The notes: generated by a model from the letters alone, not told the origin. A DNA stretch of 64,000 nucleotides from Streptomyces sp. TLI_053 (GCF_900105395.1 NZ_LT629775.1:1426001-1490000); one strand, 5' to 3'. Numbered from the stretch's first letter, positions 16,304 to 24,583 are shown. Translations and numbers: made by a program.

Positions 16304-16317
16304 GCGCGGTGCGGGGC

Positions 16318-17724
16318 TCAGTGGCGGCCGTGCGCGATCTCGACGTTCTCCAGGACACCGACGGCGTCCGGCACCAGGATCGCAGCCGAGTAGTAGGCAC
16401 TGACCAGGTAGGAGATGATCGCCTTCTCGTCGATGCCCATGAAGCGGACCGACAGGCCGGGCTGGTACTCGTCCGGGAGGCCGGTCTGGTGCAGGCCGAT
16501 GACGCCCTGGTTGTCCTCGCCGGTCCGGATCACCAGGATGGAGCTGGTGTTCTCCTTGCTGATCGGGATCTTGTTGCAGGGCAGGATCGGCACACCGCGC
16601 CAGGCCGGCACCTGCTGTCCGCCGAGGTCGACGTGGTGCGGGTAGATCCCGCGGGCGTTCAGCTCGCGGCCGATCGCGGCGATCGCACGCGGGTGGGCGA
16701 GCAGGTAGTCCGGGTCCCGGCGGCGGCTGAGCAGCTCGTCCAGGTCGTCCGGGGTGGGCGGGCCGGAGTGGGTCTGGATCCGCTGGGCGAAGTCGGCGTT
16801 GTTGAGCAGGCCGAACTCCGGGTTGTTGACCAGCTCGTGCTCCTGGCGCTCGCGCAGCGCCTCGATGGTCAGCCGGAGCTGGTGCTCGATCTGGTTCATC
16901 GGCTGGTTGTAGAGGTCGGCGACCCGGGTGTGCACCTTGAGGATCGTCTGCGCGACGCTCAGCTCGTACTCGCGCGGCTTCAGCTCGTAGTCCACGAACG
17001 CGCCGGGCAGCTGGTACTCGCCGTGGTGGCCGGCGGACATCGCGATCTCGGCCTCGCCGCGCTCGTTCTGGCGCTGGAGCGGCAGGGCGAGGAAGGCGGT
17101 GAGGTGCTCCTGGAGCGCCGGCGAGTTGTCCCGGATCTGCTCGAAGTCGCGGCGGGGCAGCGACAGCACCGTGCCCGCCGTCACCGTCCTCGCGGTGAAC
17201 TCCCAGACGGCGTCCTGGTCGAGCACGGACTGCTCGCCGAACCGGTCGCCGTCACCGAGTACGCCGACCACCGTCTCGTCACCGTACTTGCCGGTGCCGA
17301 TCTGGTTGATCTTGCCGTGTGCGATCAGGTAGATCCGGTCCGCAGCCCCACCGCGTTCGGCGAGCACCTCGCCGGGACCGAAGTCGCGCTGCTCGCAGCG
17401 GTCGGCCAGCGCGGTCAGCACCTCGTCGTCCTCGAACCCGCGCAGCAGGGCCAGCTCACCCAGCTCCTGGGGGATGACCCGGACCTCGGAACCGGTCTTG
17501 ATGAACTCGACCCGGCCGTCACCGACGGTGTAGGTCAGTCGGCGGTTGACCCGGTAGGCACCACCGGCGGCCTGCACCCAGGGCAGCACCTTGAGCAGCC
17601 AGCGGGAGGTGATCTCCTGCATCTGCGGCGCGGACTTGGTGGTGGTGGCGAGATTGCGGGCAGCAGCCGTCGTCAGGCTCGACTGCGCCACCTGCGGTGT
17701 CTCCGGGGCCGTCTCCACGGTCAT
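16318..17724 (-). CDS. eshA: EshA-type family 2B encapsulin shell protein with cyclic-nucleotide-binding domain
   Basis: The 468-residue protein is recognisable as the EshA/family 2B encapsulin: a HK97-type shell fold interrupted by a Crp/Fnr-like domain. The N-terminal arm (1-60) includes [21 protein letters not shown]. The CNB-like domain (about 90-210) contains [15 protein letters not shown] and the cassette [12 protein letters not shown]. Shell segments follow, including the A-domain near [29 protein letters not shown] and the C-terminal [17 protein letters not shown]. In known systems these shells enclose terpene cyclases or polyprenyl transferases. No such cargo gene is adjacent here. 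GGAGAA precedes the ATG at 17724. Two strong hairpins follow the gene, and a 12-bp palindrome lies upstream. Confidence 0.93.
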   Translation of the reverse strand: MTVETAPETPQVAQSSLTTAAARNLATTTKSAPQMQEITSRWLLKVLPWVQAAGGAYRVNRRLTYTVGDGRVEFIKTGSEVRVIPQELGELALLRGFEDDEVLTALADRCEQRDFGPGEVLAERGGAADRIYLIAHGKINQIGTGKYGDETVVGVLGDGDRFGEQSVLDQDAVWEFTARTVTAGTVLSLPRRDFEQIRDNSPALQEHLTAFLALPLQRQNERGEAEIAMSAGHHGEYQLPGAFVDYELKPREYELSVAQTILKVHTRVADLYNQPMNQIEHQLRLTIEALRERQEHELVNNPEFGLLNNADFAQRIQTHSGPPTPDDLDELLSRRRDPDYLLAHPRAIAAIGRELNARGIYPHHVDLGGQQVPAWRGVPILPCNKIPISKENTSSILVIRTGEDNQGVIGLHQTGLPDEYQPGLSVRFMGIDEKAIISYLVSAYYSAAILVPDAVGVLENVEIAHGRH

Positions 17725-17812
17725 CGGCAGGGTTCTCCATTTCGTGTGATCAGTCACGCCGACCCGTCGCGCGACCGGCGGCAGCCGGGGGCCAGGTATC
17801 GACGGATCATCA

Positions 17813-17824
17813 GATACGCGTATC
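17813..17824. promoter_or_regulatory. Perfect palindrome upstream of eshA
   Basis: GATACGCGTATC is a perfect 12-bp palindrome about 90 bases before the eshA start. It is a plausible operator. The regulator is unknown. Confidence 0.4.
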
Positions 17825-18067
17825 GGTGCGGGTGTTGACTGTCTTCGCGATGCGGCGCGCCCGCTCGGGCGATCCATCGGAACCCTAGATCACCACCGCA
17901 CGGCCCATCCCGTACGACAACCGAGTGCCCCCCGATTGGGTGAATCTCTCCGATCGGAAGGTTTGAATCCGTCGCCCTTGCGCCGGTGGGCCGACACGTT
18001 TCTGCGCATGCGAATCGTCCAGACGTAGGAACGATTCACCCCACCCGAACGGAGCAGCGCGAAGGCG

Positions 18068-18090
18068 CGCGCCCCAGCCGGTGGGGCGCG
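18068..18090. terminator. Hairpin after the polytopic membrane protein gene
   Basis: A perfect 9-bp inverted repeat CGCGCCCCA / TGGGGCGCG with a 5-nt loop, about 120 bases past the stop of the minus-strand gene. Confidence 0.5.
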
Positions 18091-18207
18091 GGCGTGACAA
18101 ACACACGTTCGATGCTCGAACACAGTGCGAATCCGGGTGCCGGTCGGCCCGGTGCGAGCGCCCCCGCGCGCCCCGCGTTTCCACCCACCGGCCGGACGCG
18201 CACGGAC

Positions 18208-19293
18208 TCACCCGCCGGCCCCGTGCTCCGAGCGGGCCGCCCGCCGGGCCGCCCGCAGACTGCGCCGGTGCACGGTCCACCACAGCGCGCCCACCGTGAC
18301 GGACAGGACGATCAGGACCGGGGCCAGCACCGGCCAGCGGCTGTCGGCGAGCCGGACGTCGGCCAGCAGCAGCCCGGCCACCGCCGCGACCGGGACGAGC
18401 AGCGCGGCCAGGGCCCGGCCCGTCGCGGCCACCACCCCGGGATCCGCGCGGGCCCGGTGCAGCCCGGGCCACCCGGTCGGGTCGCCGCCGAAGTAGTGGG
18501 CGACCCCGCGGACCGCCAGCCGGTCGGTGGCCCAGGTGTAGGACAGCGCCATGTACGGGAGCCAGACCAGCGGGGCCACGGTACCCATCAGAAGGACCAG
18601 CGCCAGCAGGGACCACTCCCCCGCCGACCGCCAGCGGGACGGCGGCGGGACGGTGTCCTCACTGGTGATGCCGAGCAGCCGGGCCATCCTCCGGACCAGC
18701 TCCCAGAACCCCCGGAGGCGGCCGGGCGGACGGGAGGCGGCAACGGGCTCCGGACCCGCCGCGAGCGCGCGCTCGGCGGCGGCGAGGTCGGGGTGGGCGC
18801 CCTGGAGGACGAGCAGTTCGGGGGCCCGGGCCCGGTCGGCCGGATCCTTCCCGGCGAGGGCGGCCAGCTCCAGCAGCAGCTGCGCCTGGGCGAGCAGGGC
18901 GGTGCAGAAGGCGAACGGGACGAGCCAGAGGAACGGCCCGCCGACGAAGGCGCCCTCGCTCTGGCTGACCAGCCGGGCGTGGTCGACGGCCCGCGCCGCC
19001 AGGTCACCGGTACTGGCCTCCGGGTGGGCGGCGCGGAGTGCCGCGACCCGGCGCGCGGCCCGGGGGCCCCGGTGCCGGACGGCGAAGACGGCGAGGAGTT
19101 CCGGCAGCCGGGCGGGGTGGGCCCGCATCGAGCGCACCAGTTCGGCGACGGGGGCGCTCTCCTTCACCGCTCCGGGGCCGGCGGGCCGCGGGGCGGCCGG
19201 GGCGTCGGGCGGTTCTGCGGGCCCCGGGCGCCCGGGGTGTTCCGGTCGTTCGGGGTCCGGGTGCTCGGGGTTCGCGTCTGTCCTCGGGGCCAC
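18208..19293 (-). CDS. Polytopic membrane protein, function unknown
   Basis: About 361 residues. A Pro/Glu-rich N-terminal segment and an Arg/Ala-rich helical part are followed by hydrophobic helices near FVGGPFLWLVPFAFCTALL, WSLLALVLLMGTVAPLVWLPYMAL, RALAALLVPVAAVAGLLLADV and WPVLAPVLIVLSVTVGALWW, giving four or more membrane spans. I recognise no family or catalytic motif. The GTG at 19293 has GGTGGGA five bases upstream and is preferred. A GTG at 19317 is also in frame but has its GGAG too close. It lies between eshA and a DUF1963 gene, all on the minus strand, but terminators and gaps argue for separate transcription. Confidence 0.65.
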   Translation of the reverse strand: MAPRTDANPEHPDPERPEHPGRPGPAEPPDAPAAPRPAGPGAVKESAPVAELVRSMRAHPARLPELLAVFAVRHRGPRAARRVAALRAAHPEASTGDLAARAVDHARLVSQSEGAFVGGPFLWLVPFAFCTALLAQAQLLLELAALAGKDPADRARAPELLVLQGAHPDLAAAERALAAGPEPVAASRPPGRLRGFWELVRRMARLLGITSEDTVPPPSRWRSAGEWSLLALVLLMGTVAPLVWLPYMALSYTWATDRLAVRGVAHYFGGDPTGWPGLHRARADPGVVAATGRALAALLVPVAAVAGLLLADVRLADSRWPVLAPVLIVLSVTVGALWWTVHRRSLRAARRAARSEHGAGG

Positions 19294-19340
19294 GTTCGTC
19301 CCACCGCTCCGCCGCACGCTCCGGCCATGCCCGGACCGGC

Positions 19341-19382
19341 GTCCGACCGCTCACGTCCGACCGCTGACGTCCGACCGCTCAC
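19341..19382. repeat. 14-bp tandem array between two minus-strand genes
   Basis: Three consecutive 14-bp units (GTCCGACCGCTCAC, GTCCGACCGCTGAC, GTCCGACCGCTCAC), about 60 bases downstream of the DUF1963 stop. The unit length matches the array at the yidD stop. Confidence 0.85.
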
Positions 19383-19441
19383 CCGGGCCTCCCTCCACCC
19401 TAGGCTCCGCCCTCCGGCTCCCGCCTGCCGGGCGGCCGCGG

Positions 19442-20263
19442 TCAGGCGACCTCGAAGCCGTGCCGGACCCGGTCGAGGCGGCCGACGGCGAAGTCCTCCT
19501 CGGAGATCCAGAAGGAGACGTTCACGCACTCGCCCCAGTCGACGGCCAGCGCACCGCTCCCGATCTGGAGCAGCGGGCGGTGCCCCTCGGGCCGGCCGGT
19601 GTCCGTGTCGCACCAGCCCAGCAACCGGACCTCGGGCCGCGGCATCCGCTCGGCGAGGTCCTGGGCGAGGTCGAAGGCGACCAGGAAGTCGTCCGGGAAC
19701 AGCCGCTCCAGCTCCTGGTCCTGGTAGGACGGCGCGGAGAGCGCCCGGGCGGCCCGGACCGGAACGGCGGGGACGACGGGCGTGCCCCGCTCGACCACCG
19801 GGGCCGGCCGGGGCGGCGCACCGGCGGGGACGTGCAGCACCCGGCACCCCCGGCCGGTGAAGTCGGAGAGCCATTCGTCGTGGAAGAAGAGCAGCAGCCC
19901 TTCGGCGGGCAGCGGCCAGCCCTCGGCGCCCGGCCCGGTGGAGCGGAAGGCCGTGGCGAGGGCGGCGCAGTCGAGCTGCGCGAGCAGCTGCATCGGGCGG
20001 CCGGCGGCCTCGGGCCAGGCCGTACCCACCGGGAGCTCGGGCAGACCGCCGAGCCGCCCGACCGGCACCGCGTCCAGCGTCTCGCCCCGCGTTTCGTCCG
20101 GCAGCTCCTCCAGCACGAGGGAGAAGCGGAACAGCCGCTCGACCAGGGGCGCCGACCGCTCGCCGACCCGGGCCCGGATCAGCTCCGCGACGTCGCCCGG
20201 GATCGGCGGCGCGCCCTCGGCGGGCGCAGCCTCGGCGGTGTCGGTGGTCACGAGTTCGGCCAT
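19442..20263 (-). CDS. DUF1963 (YwqG-like) protein
   Basis: The 273-residue soluble protein fits DUF1963: GRLGGLPELPVGTAWPE near residue 70 (the family's G-G-x-P-x-x-P-x-x-x-x-W-P signature), QLLAQLDCAAL, GLLLFFHDE, and the late VRLLGWCDT and LLQIGSG strands. The family is widespread and its function is unknown. The start at 20263 is chosen because the sequence upstream is repetitive and low-complexity. The ribosome-binding site is weak. It is separated from the next upstream gene by a heptamer array and a strong terminator. Confidence 0.85.
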   Translation of the reverse strand: MAELVTTDTAEAAPAEGAPPIPGDVAELIRARVGERSAPLVERLFRFSLVLEELPDETRGETLDAVPVGRLGGLPELPVGTAWPEAAGRPMQLLAQLDCAALATAFRSTGPGAEGWPLPAEGLLLFFHDEWLSDFTGRGCRVLHVPAGAPPRPAPVVERGTPVVPAVPVRAARALSAPSYQDQELERLFPDDFLVAFDLAQDLAERMPRPEVRLLGWCDTDTGRPEGHRPLLQIGSGALAVDWGECVNVSFWISEEDFAVGRLDRVRHGFEVA

Positions 20264-20310
20264 GCGCCAAGCCTGCCACGAGGGTCCGACAACACCGGGT
20301 CGGCCGGCCC

Positions 20311-20394
20311 GGCGAACGGCGGGCGGCGGGCGGCGGGCGGCGAACGGCGGGCGGCAGGCGGCAGGCGGCGGGCGGCAGGCGGCGGGCGGCAGGA
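20311..20394. repeat. 7-bp tandem array, 12 units
   Basis: Twelve in-register heptamers, all GGCGGGC, GGCAGGC or GGCGAAC (last unit GGCAGGA), total 84 bp. It sits between the DUF1963 start and the terminator of the preceding gene. Not in a credible gene. Confidence 0.9.
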
Positions 20395-20404
20395 ACCGCG
20401 AAGG

Positions 20405-20449
20405 CCCCGTCAGATGCCGGTACGGGGGGATGACCGGCACCTGACGGGG
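20405..20449. terminator. Strong hairpin terminator
   Basis: 17-bp arms CCCCGTCAGATGCCGGT / ACCGGCACCTGACGGGG with one mismatch and an 11-nt loop, downstream of the small secreted protein gene ending at 20533. Confidence 0.85.
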
Positions 20450-20483
20450 AGCGGGCCGACGGCCTGTCGGCCCGGCTGGGGGA

Positions 20484-20542
20484 GCGGTTCTGCGGAGGCG
20501 GTTCGGACGGGGGCGGTTCAGGCGGGGGCGGTTCAGGCGGGG
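20484..20542 (-). repeat. 15-bp tandem array containing a stop codon
   Basis: On the coding strand the last codon, stop and context GCCTGAACCGCCCCC are repeated in tandem (two exact copies, then GTCCGAACCGCCTCC and a fourth diverged unit). The first TGA is the stop of the secreted-protein gene. Confidence 0.85.
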
Positions 20543-21045
20543 CAGACGACCTCGTTGCCGGGGACCTGGAAGATGCCGGAGTCACTGGCCGCACCGGCCG
20601 CGTACTCGTAGTAGAGGTACGTGTAGAAGTCGATCCGGGCGCCGTTGCCGCAGACCGAGTCGGTGCCGACGGTGTAGGTCAGGGTGACGGTGGTGGTCGC
20701 GCCCGCGGCGACCGGGACGGAGTGGTGGACCAGGCCGCTGGTGGCACCGGTGTCACAGGCGGTGACGTTGCCGCCGCAGGAGGAGAAGGCGTACTTCAGA
20801 CCGGTGTTGAGGGTGGTGCCGTAGGTCGGCTGGACGGACTCGTAGACGAAGTAGGCGGCGGTGTCGTGCGGGTTCGTCAGGGTCAGCGTCAGGGTGACGT
20901 CCGAGCCGGGGGTGGCCGTCGTCTTGTCGACGGAGACCGAGAGCAACGGGGTGTCCGCGTGGGCGGGGGTGGCCGACAGCAGCAGGCCGAGGAGGAGGGC
21001 GAGGATCGCGGGCAGGCCGAAACGGCTCAGAAATGAAGTGCGCAT
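20533..21045 (-). CDS. Small secreted protein with a CARDB/DUF11-like beta domain
   Basis: 170 residues. A clear signal peptide (LPAILALLLGLLLSATPAHA, cleavage before DTP) is followed by one beta-sandwich-like domain: LLSVSVDKTTATPGSDVTLTL, then TNPHDTAAYFVYES. This resembles the conserved-repeat (DUF11/CARDB) fold. Four Cys residues in the mature part could form disulfides. Exported and probably envelope-associated; function unknown. ATG at 21045. The stop codon is the first unit of a 15-bp repeat, and a strong terminator follows. Confidence 0.75.
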   Translation of the reverse strand: MRTSFLSRFGLPAILALLLGLLLSATPAHADTPLLSVSVDKTTATPGSDVTLTLTLTNPHDTAAYFVYESVQPTYGTTLNTGLKYAFSSCGGNVTACDTGATSGLVHHSVPVAAGATTTVTLTYTVGTDSVCGNGARIDFYTYLYYEYAAGAASDSGIFQVPGNEVVCPA

Positions 21046-21208
21046 GACCAATGAGCGTAGGCGGCCGTCCCCGCTCCGGGGCCCGCCTCCGGGCCGGTCC
21101 GTACTGGCATATGACAGCGGAGCGGACGCCACGGGCCATTGCCTCCCGGTTCCGCCCCGGTTGCACCCTCCGTCCGGCGGCCGGGCGCCTACCCTCCGCG
21201 CCCGCCCC

Positions 21209-22927
21209 TCAGAGCGGCGGCGGCAGGATGGCGCAGAGCGCCTCCAGCGCCGCCGGGTAGGCGTGGTCCGGCGGGGTCGCGTAGCCCACGACCAGACCGT
21301 CCGTCGCCGGCATCGCCTCCGCCGCGAGCAGCGGGTGCCGGTAGTCGGCCAGGCCGTCCAGCACCAGCCCCCGGTAGGCGGCGGCCTTGAGCACCGAGCG
21401 CTCCGTCCCGGGCGCGAGCCGGAGCACCGCGTGCAGCCCGGCCGCGATCCCGGTGACCTCGATGTGCGGGGCGTGCTCGGCCAGTGCGCCGACCAGCCGG
21501 TCCCGGCGGTCGCGGTAGCGGCGGCGCATCCGCCGCACGTGCCGGTCGTAGCCGCCGGACTCGACGAACTCGGCGAGGGTCAGCTGGTCCAGGGCGCTGG
21601 CCCAGGCCTCCCGCTCGCCCTTCGCCGCCAGCACCCGGTCCACCAGGTGGTCCGGCAGCACCATCCAGCCGAGCCGCAGCGCGGGACTGAGGCTCTTGCT
21701 GGCCGTCCCCAGATAGACCACCCGCTCCGGGTCCAGTCCCTGCAGAGCGCCGACCGGCTGCCGGTCGTAGCGGAACTCCCCGTCGTAGTCGTCCTCCAGG
21801 ACCAGCCCGCCGCGGCCGCGGGCCCAGTCGACCACCGCCGCGCGGCGGCCGGGGTGCAGCGGTCCGCCGGTCGGGAACTGGTGGGCGGGCGTCAGCAGCA
21901 CCGTACGGATCTCCGGATCCTCCGCCAGCCCGCCCACCCGGGCACCGTGCTCGTCGAGCGGGAGCGGGCGGGTGGTGGCACCGGCGGCGGCCAGCAGCCC
22001 GCGGTGGAACGCCAGTCCGTAGCCCTCGACGGCGAGCGCCCCGGCCGTCCGGGCCGGGAGGACCGCGCGCGGGCCGTCGAACAGCAGCCGCAGCGCGTGT
22101 GCGAAGCCCGAGCAGACCACGATCCGCTCCGGGTCGGTGCGGACGCCGCGGGCCCGGGCGAGGTAGTCGGCGAGGGCTTCGCGCAGCTCCCGCCGGCCCT
22201 GCGGATCACCGGGCCCGAACGCCTCGTTGGGCGCGGCGGTGAGCGCCCGGCGCCCGGCGGCGAGCCAGGCGGTGCGCGGGAAGGCGGCGGCGTCGGGCTG
22301 GCCCTGCCGCAGGTCGTGGGCGGGGCGCGGCGGGCGGGAGGAACGGCGGGCCCGGACCGGGGGGACGGGTTCGGCCCGTTCGGCGACGGTGGTGCCGGAG
22401 CCCTGACGCGCGGTGAGCCAGCCCTCGGCGACCAGTTCGGCGTAGGCGTCGGCGGCGGTGTTGCGGGCGATGCCGAGGTCCGCGGCGAGCGCGCGGTAGG
22501 GCGGCAGCCGGGTGCCCGGGGCGAGCCGGCCGCTGCGGATCGCCTCGCGCAGGGCGGCCATCAGGGCGGACCGGCGGCTGCCGGTGGCGGGCAGGTCCAG
22601 GTGCAGGTCGGCCCCGGCCGGGCCCGCGGACGCCGCGTCCGCCGCGTCCGCCGCGTCCGCTCCGGCGACGGCGCGACCGGCGGCCGAAGGGGTCGAACGG
22701 GCCGGAGGCGTCGAGGAGGCCGAGGAGGCCGCGGGGGCCGTGCCCTCGGCGGGGCGGGCGGTGGTCGGCCGAGTGCCGGGCGGGCGGGTGGCGGCGGTGG
22801 CGTTCCCGTCGTCCGGCCGGGTGGTGCCCGGCCGGTGGCCCCGCCGGGCGGCCGGGCGCGGTGCCTCGGCCGCTCCGGCGGGACTGCGGCGGGGTGTCCG
22901 GGGCGGATCGACCGAGGTGTCCGTCAT
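21209..22927 (-). CDS. MocR/PdxR-type GntR-aminotransferase regulator
   Basis: The 572-residue protein has a low-complexity N terminus (about 1-110, Ala/Pro/Thr-rich with AAD repeats). A GntR-type winged helix (about 115-185: REAIRSGRLAPGTRLPPYRALAADLGIARNTAADAYAELVAEGWL) follows, then a class I aminotransferase domain with LEDDYDGEFRYD and the PLP Lys in GTASKSLSPALRLGW. PdxR/MocR proteins sense PLP and control vitamin B6 or amino-acid genes, often their own divergent neighbour. No pdxST or GABA genes are visible nearby. The N-terminal extension is longer than usual, so a downstream start is possible. Confidence 0.92.
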   Translation of the reverse strand: MTDTSVDPPRTPRRSPAGAAEAPRPAARRGHRPGTTRPDDGNATAATRPPGTRPTTARPAEGTAPAASSASSTPPARSTPSAAGRAVAGADAADAADAASAGPAGADLHLDLPATGSRRSALMAALREAIRSGRLAPGTRLPPYRALAADLGIARNTAADAYAELVAEGWLTARQGSGTTVAERAEPVPPVRARRSSRPPRPAHDLRQGQPDAAAFPRTAWLAAGRRALTAAPNEAFGPGDPQGRRELREALADYLARARGVRTDPERIVVCSGFAHALRLLFDGPRAVLPARTAGALAVEGYGLAFHRGLLAAAGATTRPLPLDEHGARVGGLAEDPEIRTVLLTPAHQFPTGGPLHPGRRAAVVDWARGRGGLVLEDDYDGEFRYDRQPVGALQGLDPERVVYLGTASKSLSPALRLGWMVLPDHLVDRVLAAKGEREAWASALDQLTLAEFVESGGYDRHVRRMRRRYRDRRDRLVGALAEHAPHIEVTGIAAGLHAVLRLAPGTERSVLKAAAYRGLVLDGLADYRHPLLAAEAMPATDGLVVGYATPPDHAYPAALEALCAILPPPL

Positions 22928-23029
22928 GGTCCCGCAGCCTAGCGCCGGGCCCCGGCGGCCCCGGGGGCGGGCCTGCCGCCCGGGGGCCGCCGGACCGTCC
23001 GGCGCGGTTCGGCGCCGGGCGGCGCCGGG

Positions 23030-23317
23030 TCAGTCGATCCGGATCGAGCTGACGATGAACGAGCGCACGTCGTTGCGGGTGCGCTCGGCGAGCGCCGAAT
23101 CGGTGGAGAAGGCGCTGACGGTCAGCCAGATGTTCCCGGACTGCGGGACGCAGACGACGATCGCGATCACGTCCGCGTTGCCCCCGATCACCTGGTAGTC
23201 GCCGTCGCCCGCGAGGTCCCAGACCTGGAAGCCCTGGCGCAGCAGCGCGGTCTGGGCCAGGCCGAGGCAGTCGCCGAGGGTGTCGTTCTTGGTGAAGGTG
23301 CCCCAGTGTGCGTACAT
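23030..23317 (-). CDS. Small conserved-looking protein, function unknown
   Basis: The 95-residue soluble protein begins MYAHWGTFTKNDTLGDCLGLAQ and contains strands (VIAIVVCVPQSGNIWLTVSAF) and a final helix. I recognise no family. The composition is balanced, and a ribosome-binding site (GGGAGA, 6-base spacing) precedes the ATG, supporting expression. The fold could be a small alpha/beta domain. It is divergent from the chaplin-like gene. Confidence 0.65.
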   Translation of the reverse strand: MYAHWGTFTKNDTLGDCLGLAQTALLRQGFQVWDLAGDGDYQVIGGNADVIAIVVCVPQSGNIWLTVSAFSTDSALAERTRNDVRSFIVSSIRID

Positions 23318-23637
23318 ACGGGTCTCCCGTTCGTGCCGTGGTGGCGGCCGCCGCCGGAGTGGTCCGACCCCGGTGGCGGCCGTACCTCGAGCGTCGGGGA
23401 GCGGCTGTCCCGGGCGCACGGGGCCGGGGTCCCGTTCCGGCCCGGTCCTCCGGCCGGGACGGACCCGACGGGCGCCCGCTCGGGGTCCGTCCGCACCACA
23501 GCGGCGGCCGGACCGCCCCTCCGGTGCGCCGGGCGGGCGGCGGGACTCCTGCATCGGTGTGCGGTTCCGCCTGCGATCGGGTGACCTTATGGTCGGATTA
23601 TGTCGTTACAGGCGTGTCGACTGGCTATTCCTTCGCC
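23318..23637. other. Divergent region before the chaplin-like gene
   Basis: The first 250 bases are GC-rich with no feature I can support. The last 60 bases (GACCTTATGGTCGGATTATG region) are AT-richer and probably contain the chaplin-like promoter. No gene seen. Confidence 0.4.
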
Positions 23638-23937
23638 ATGACCAACACCAGGAAGTACCTGCTCGCCGCCGGCCTCAGTGCCGCGCTGGCGGTCCTCTCC
23701 GCCGGTCCCGCCCTCGCGCTCGACTGCGACACCCCCGTGCACCACACCCCGGCCCCGCCGGTCCACAACGGCCTCCCGGGCGGTCTCCCGGGCGGCGGCA
23801 CCGTCTGCATCAACGAGGGCGGCGCCTACGCCAACGGCATCGTGGCCAACTCCCCGGGTGTGCTGTCCGGCAACCAGATCCAGATCCCGATCAACATCCA
23901 GACCAACATCTGCGGCAACGGCCTCTCCATTCTCTGA
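23638..23937 (+). CDS. Chaplin-like secreted peptide with shortened C terminus
   Basis: 99 residues with a signal peptide ending ALAL and a His/Pro/Gly-rich spacer. A domain running ANGIVANSPGVLSGNQIQIP then INIQTNICGNGLSIL aligns well with the chaplin core (xVxxSPGVLSGNxxQVPxxxPxNxCGNxxxV). Chaplins are amyloid-forming hydrophobic surface proteins of aerial hyphae. Here the protein stops where a typical chaplin continues with IGLLNPAFGN, so about 15 residues and the second disulfide Cys are absent, although an extra Cys lies in TVCINEGG. No continuation occurs in other frames downstream. The ATG lacks a clear ribosome-binding site. Confidence 0.65.
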   Translation: MTNTRKYLLAAGLSAALAVLSAGPALALDCDTPVHHTPAPPVHNGLPGGLPGGGTVCINEGGAYANGIVANSPGVLSGNQIQIPINIQTNICGNGLSIL

Positions 23938-23988
23938 CCGCCGCCTGGCGCGCGCCCGAGGTTCGCCCGGCGCCCCGCACCGACCGCA

Positions 23989-24030
23989 CGAGGGCTGCGG
24001 CCCCGGCACCCGCCGGGACCGCAGCCCTCG
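23989..24030. terminator. Bidirectional terminator
   Basis: Long inverted repeat CGAGGGCTGCGG...CCGCAGCCCTCG (about 19-bp arms, one mismatch, short loop) between the convergent chaplin-like and universal stress protein genes. Confidence 0.8.
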
Positions 24031-24058
24031 CTCCTCCTCCCCGCTCCCCGTGCGGCGG

Positions 24059-24583
24059 CTACGGCACCACGGTGACCGGCCAGCGGCCCGCCTTGACCAG
24101 CCGGACCGCGACCGAGCCGATCACCCGGTGCCCGGCCTGCTCGGAGGCGCCGACCACCACCGCGTCCGCCCGCAGCTCGTCGGCCAGCCGGGCCAGACCC
24201 GTATAGGGGTCACCGCGCACGGTCAGGAAGCGCCACTCCACCCGCCAGACGTCGCGCAGCCGGTCCTCGGCCTCGCGGACGGCGGCGAGCAGTTCCTCGG
24301 CGATCTCCTGGGTGGTCTCCTCCACGGCGGCGCCCGCGAGCGCGGTGGCCGCGCCCAGCACCGGCTGGATGTACGCGATCGCCAGGGTGGCGTTCTGCCG
24401 CCGGGCCAGGCCCGCCGCGTAGGCGGTCGCCCGCCAGGAGGAGTCCGAGCCGTCGAGGCCCGCCACGATCATCTTGGGCCCGTCGGTGCCCAGCTCGAAT
24501 CCGGACGGCGCCACGGCCGCGCCCGGCTCCTCGGCCCCGTCGGCGGCCGCCGCCCCCTGCTCCGCATCACTCTCGTTGCTCAT
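24059..24583 (-). CDS. Universal stress protein, UspA family
   Basis: The 174-residue single-domain USP has MIVAGLDGSDSSWRATAYAAGLARRQNATLAIAYIQPV at the N-terminal strand-helix. A C-terminal nucleotide-loop region, VVGASEQAGHRVIGSVAVRLV, is close to but looser than the G-2x-G-9x-G(S/T) ATP motif. An acidic, disordered 35-residue N-terminal extension is present. Role in stress or dormancy is typical of the family. ATG at 24583. It lies next to an Rpf-type gene on the opposite strand. Confidence 0.9.
   Translation of the reverse strand: MSNESDAEQGAAAADGAEEPGAAVAPSGFELGTDGPKMIVAGLDGSDSSWRATAYAAGLARRQNATLAIAYIQPVLGAATALAGAAVEETTQEIAEELLAAVREAEDRLRDVWRVEWRFLTVRGDPYTGLARLADELRADAVVVGASEQAGHRVIGSVAVRLVKAGRWPVTVVP

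Larger units (their letters stand above)
17725..18207. other. Intergenic region upstream of eshA
   Basis: This 483-bp stretch has the GATACGCGTATC palindrome and a hairpin at 18068-18090. It also holds a looser inverted repeat (GAATCGT at 18012 and ACGATTC at 18031). Local AT content is higher than in the flanks (17930-18050), consistent with promoters. I see no convincing gene. Confidence 0.5.

Noticed and set aside
18107..18121. LexA/SOS box (GTTCGATGCTCGAAC)
   Set aside because: The arms are in the reverse order to the actinobacterial CGAAC-N4-GTTCG consensus.
17890..18123. 77-residue minus-strand open frame upstream of eshA
   Set aside because: Cys/Arg/Trp-rich composition, no start signal, and it overlaps a hairpin and inverted repeats.
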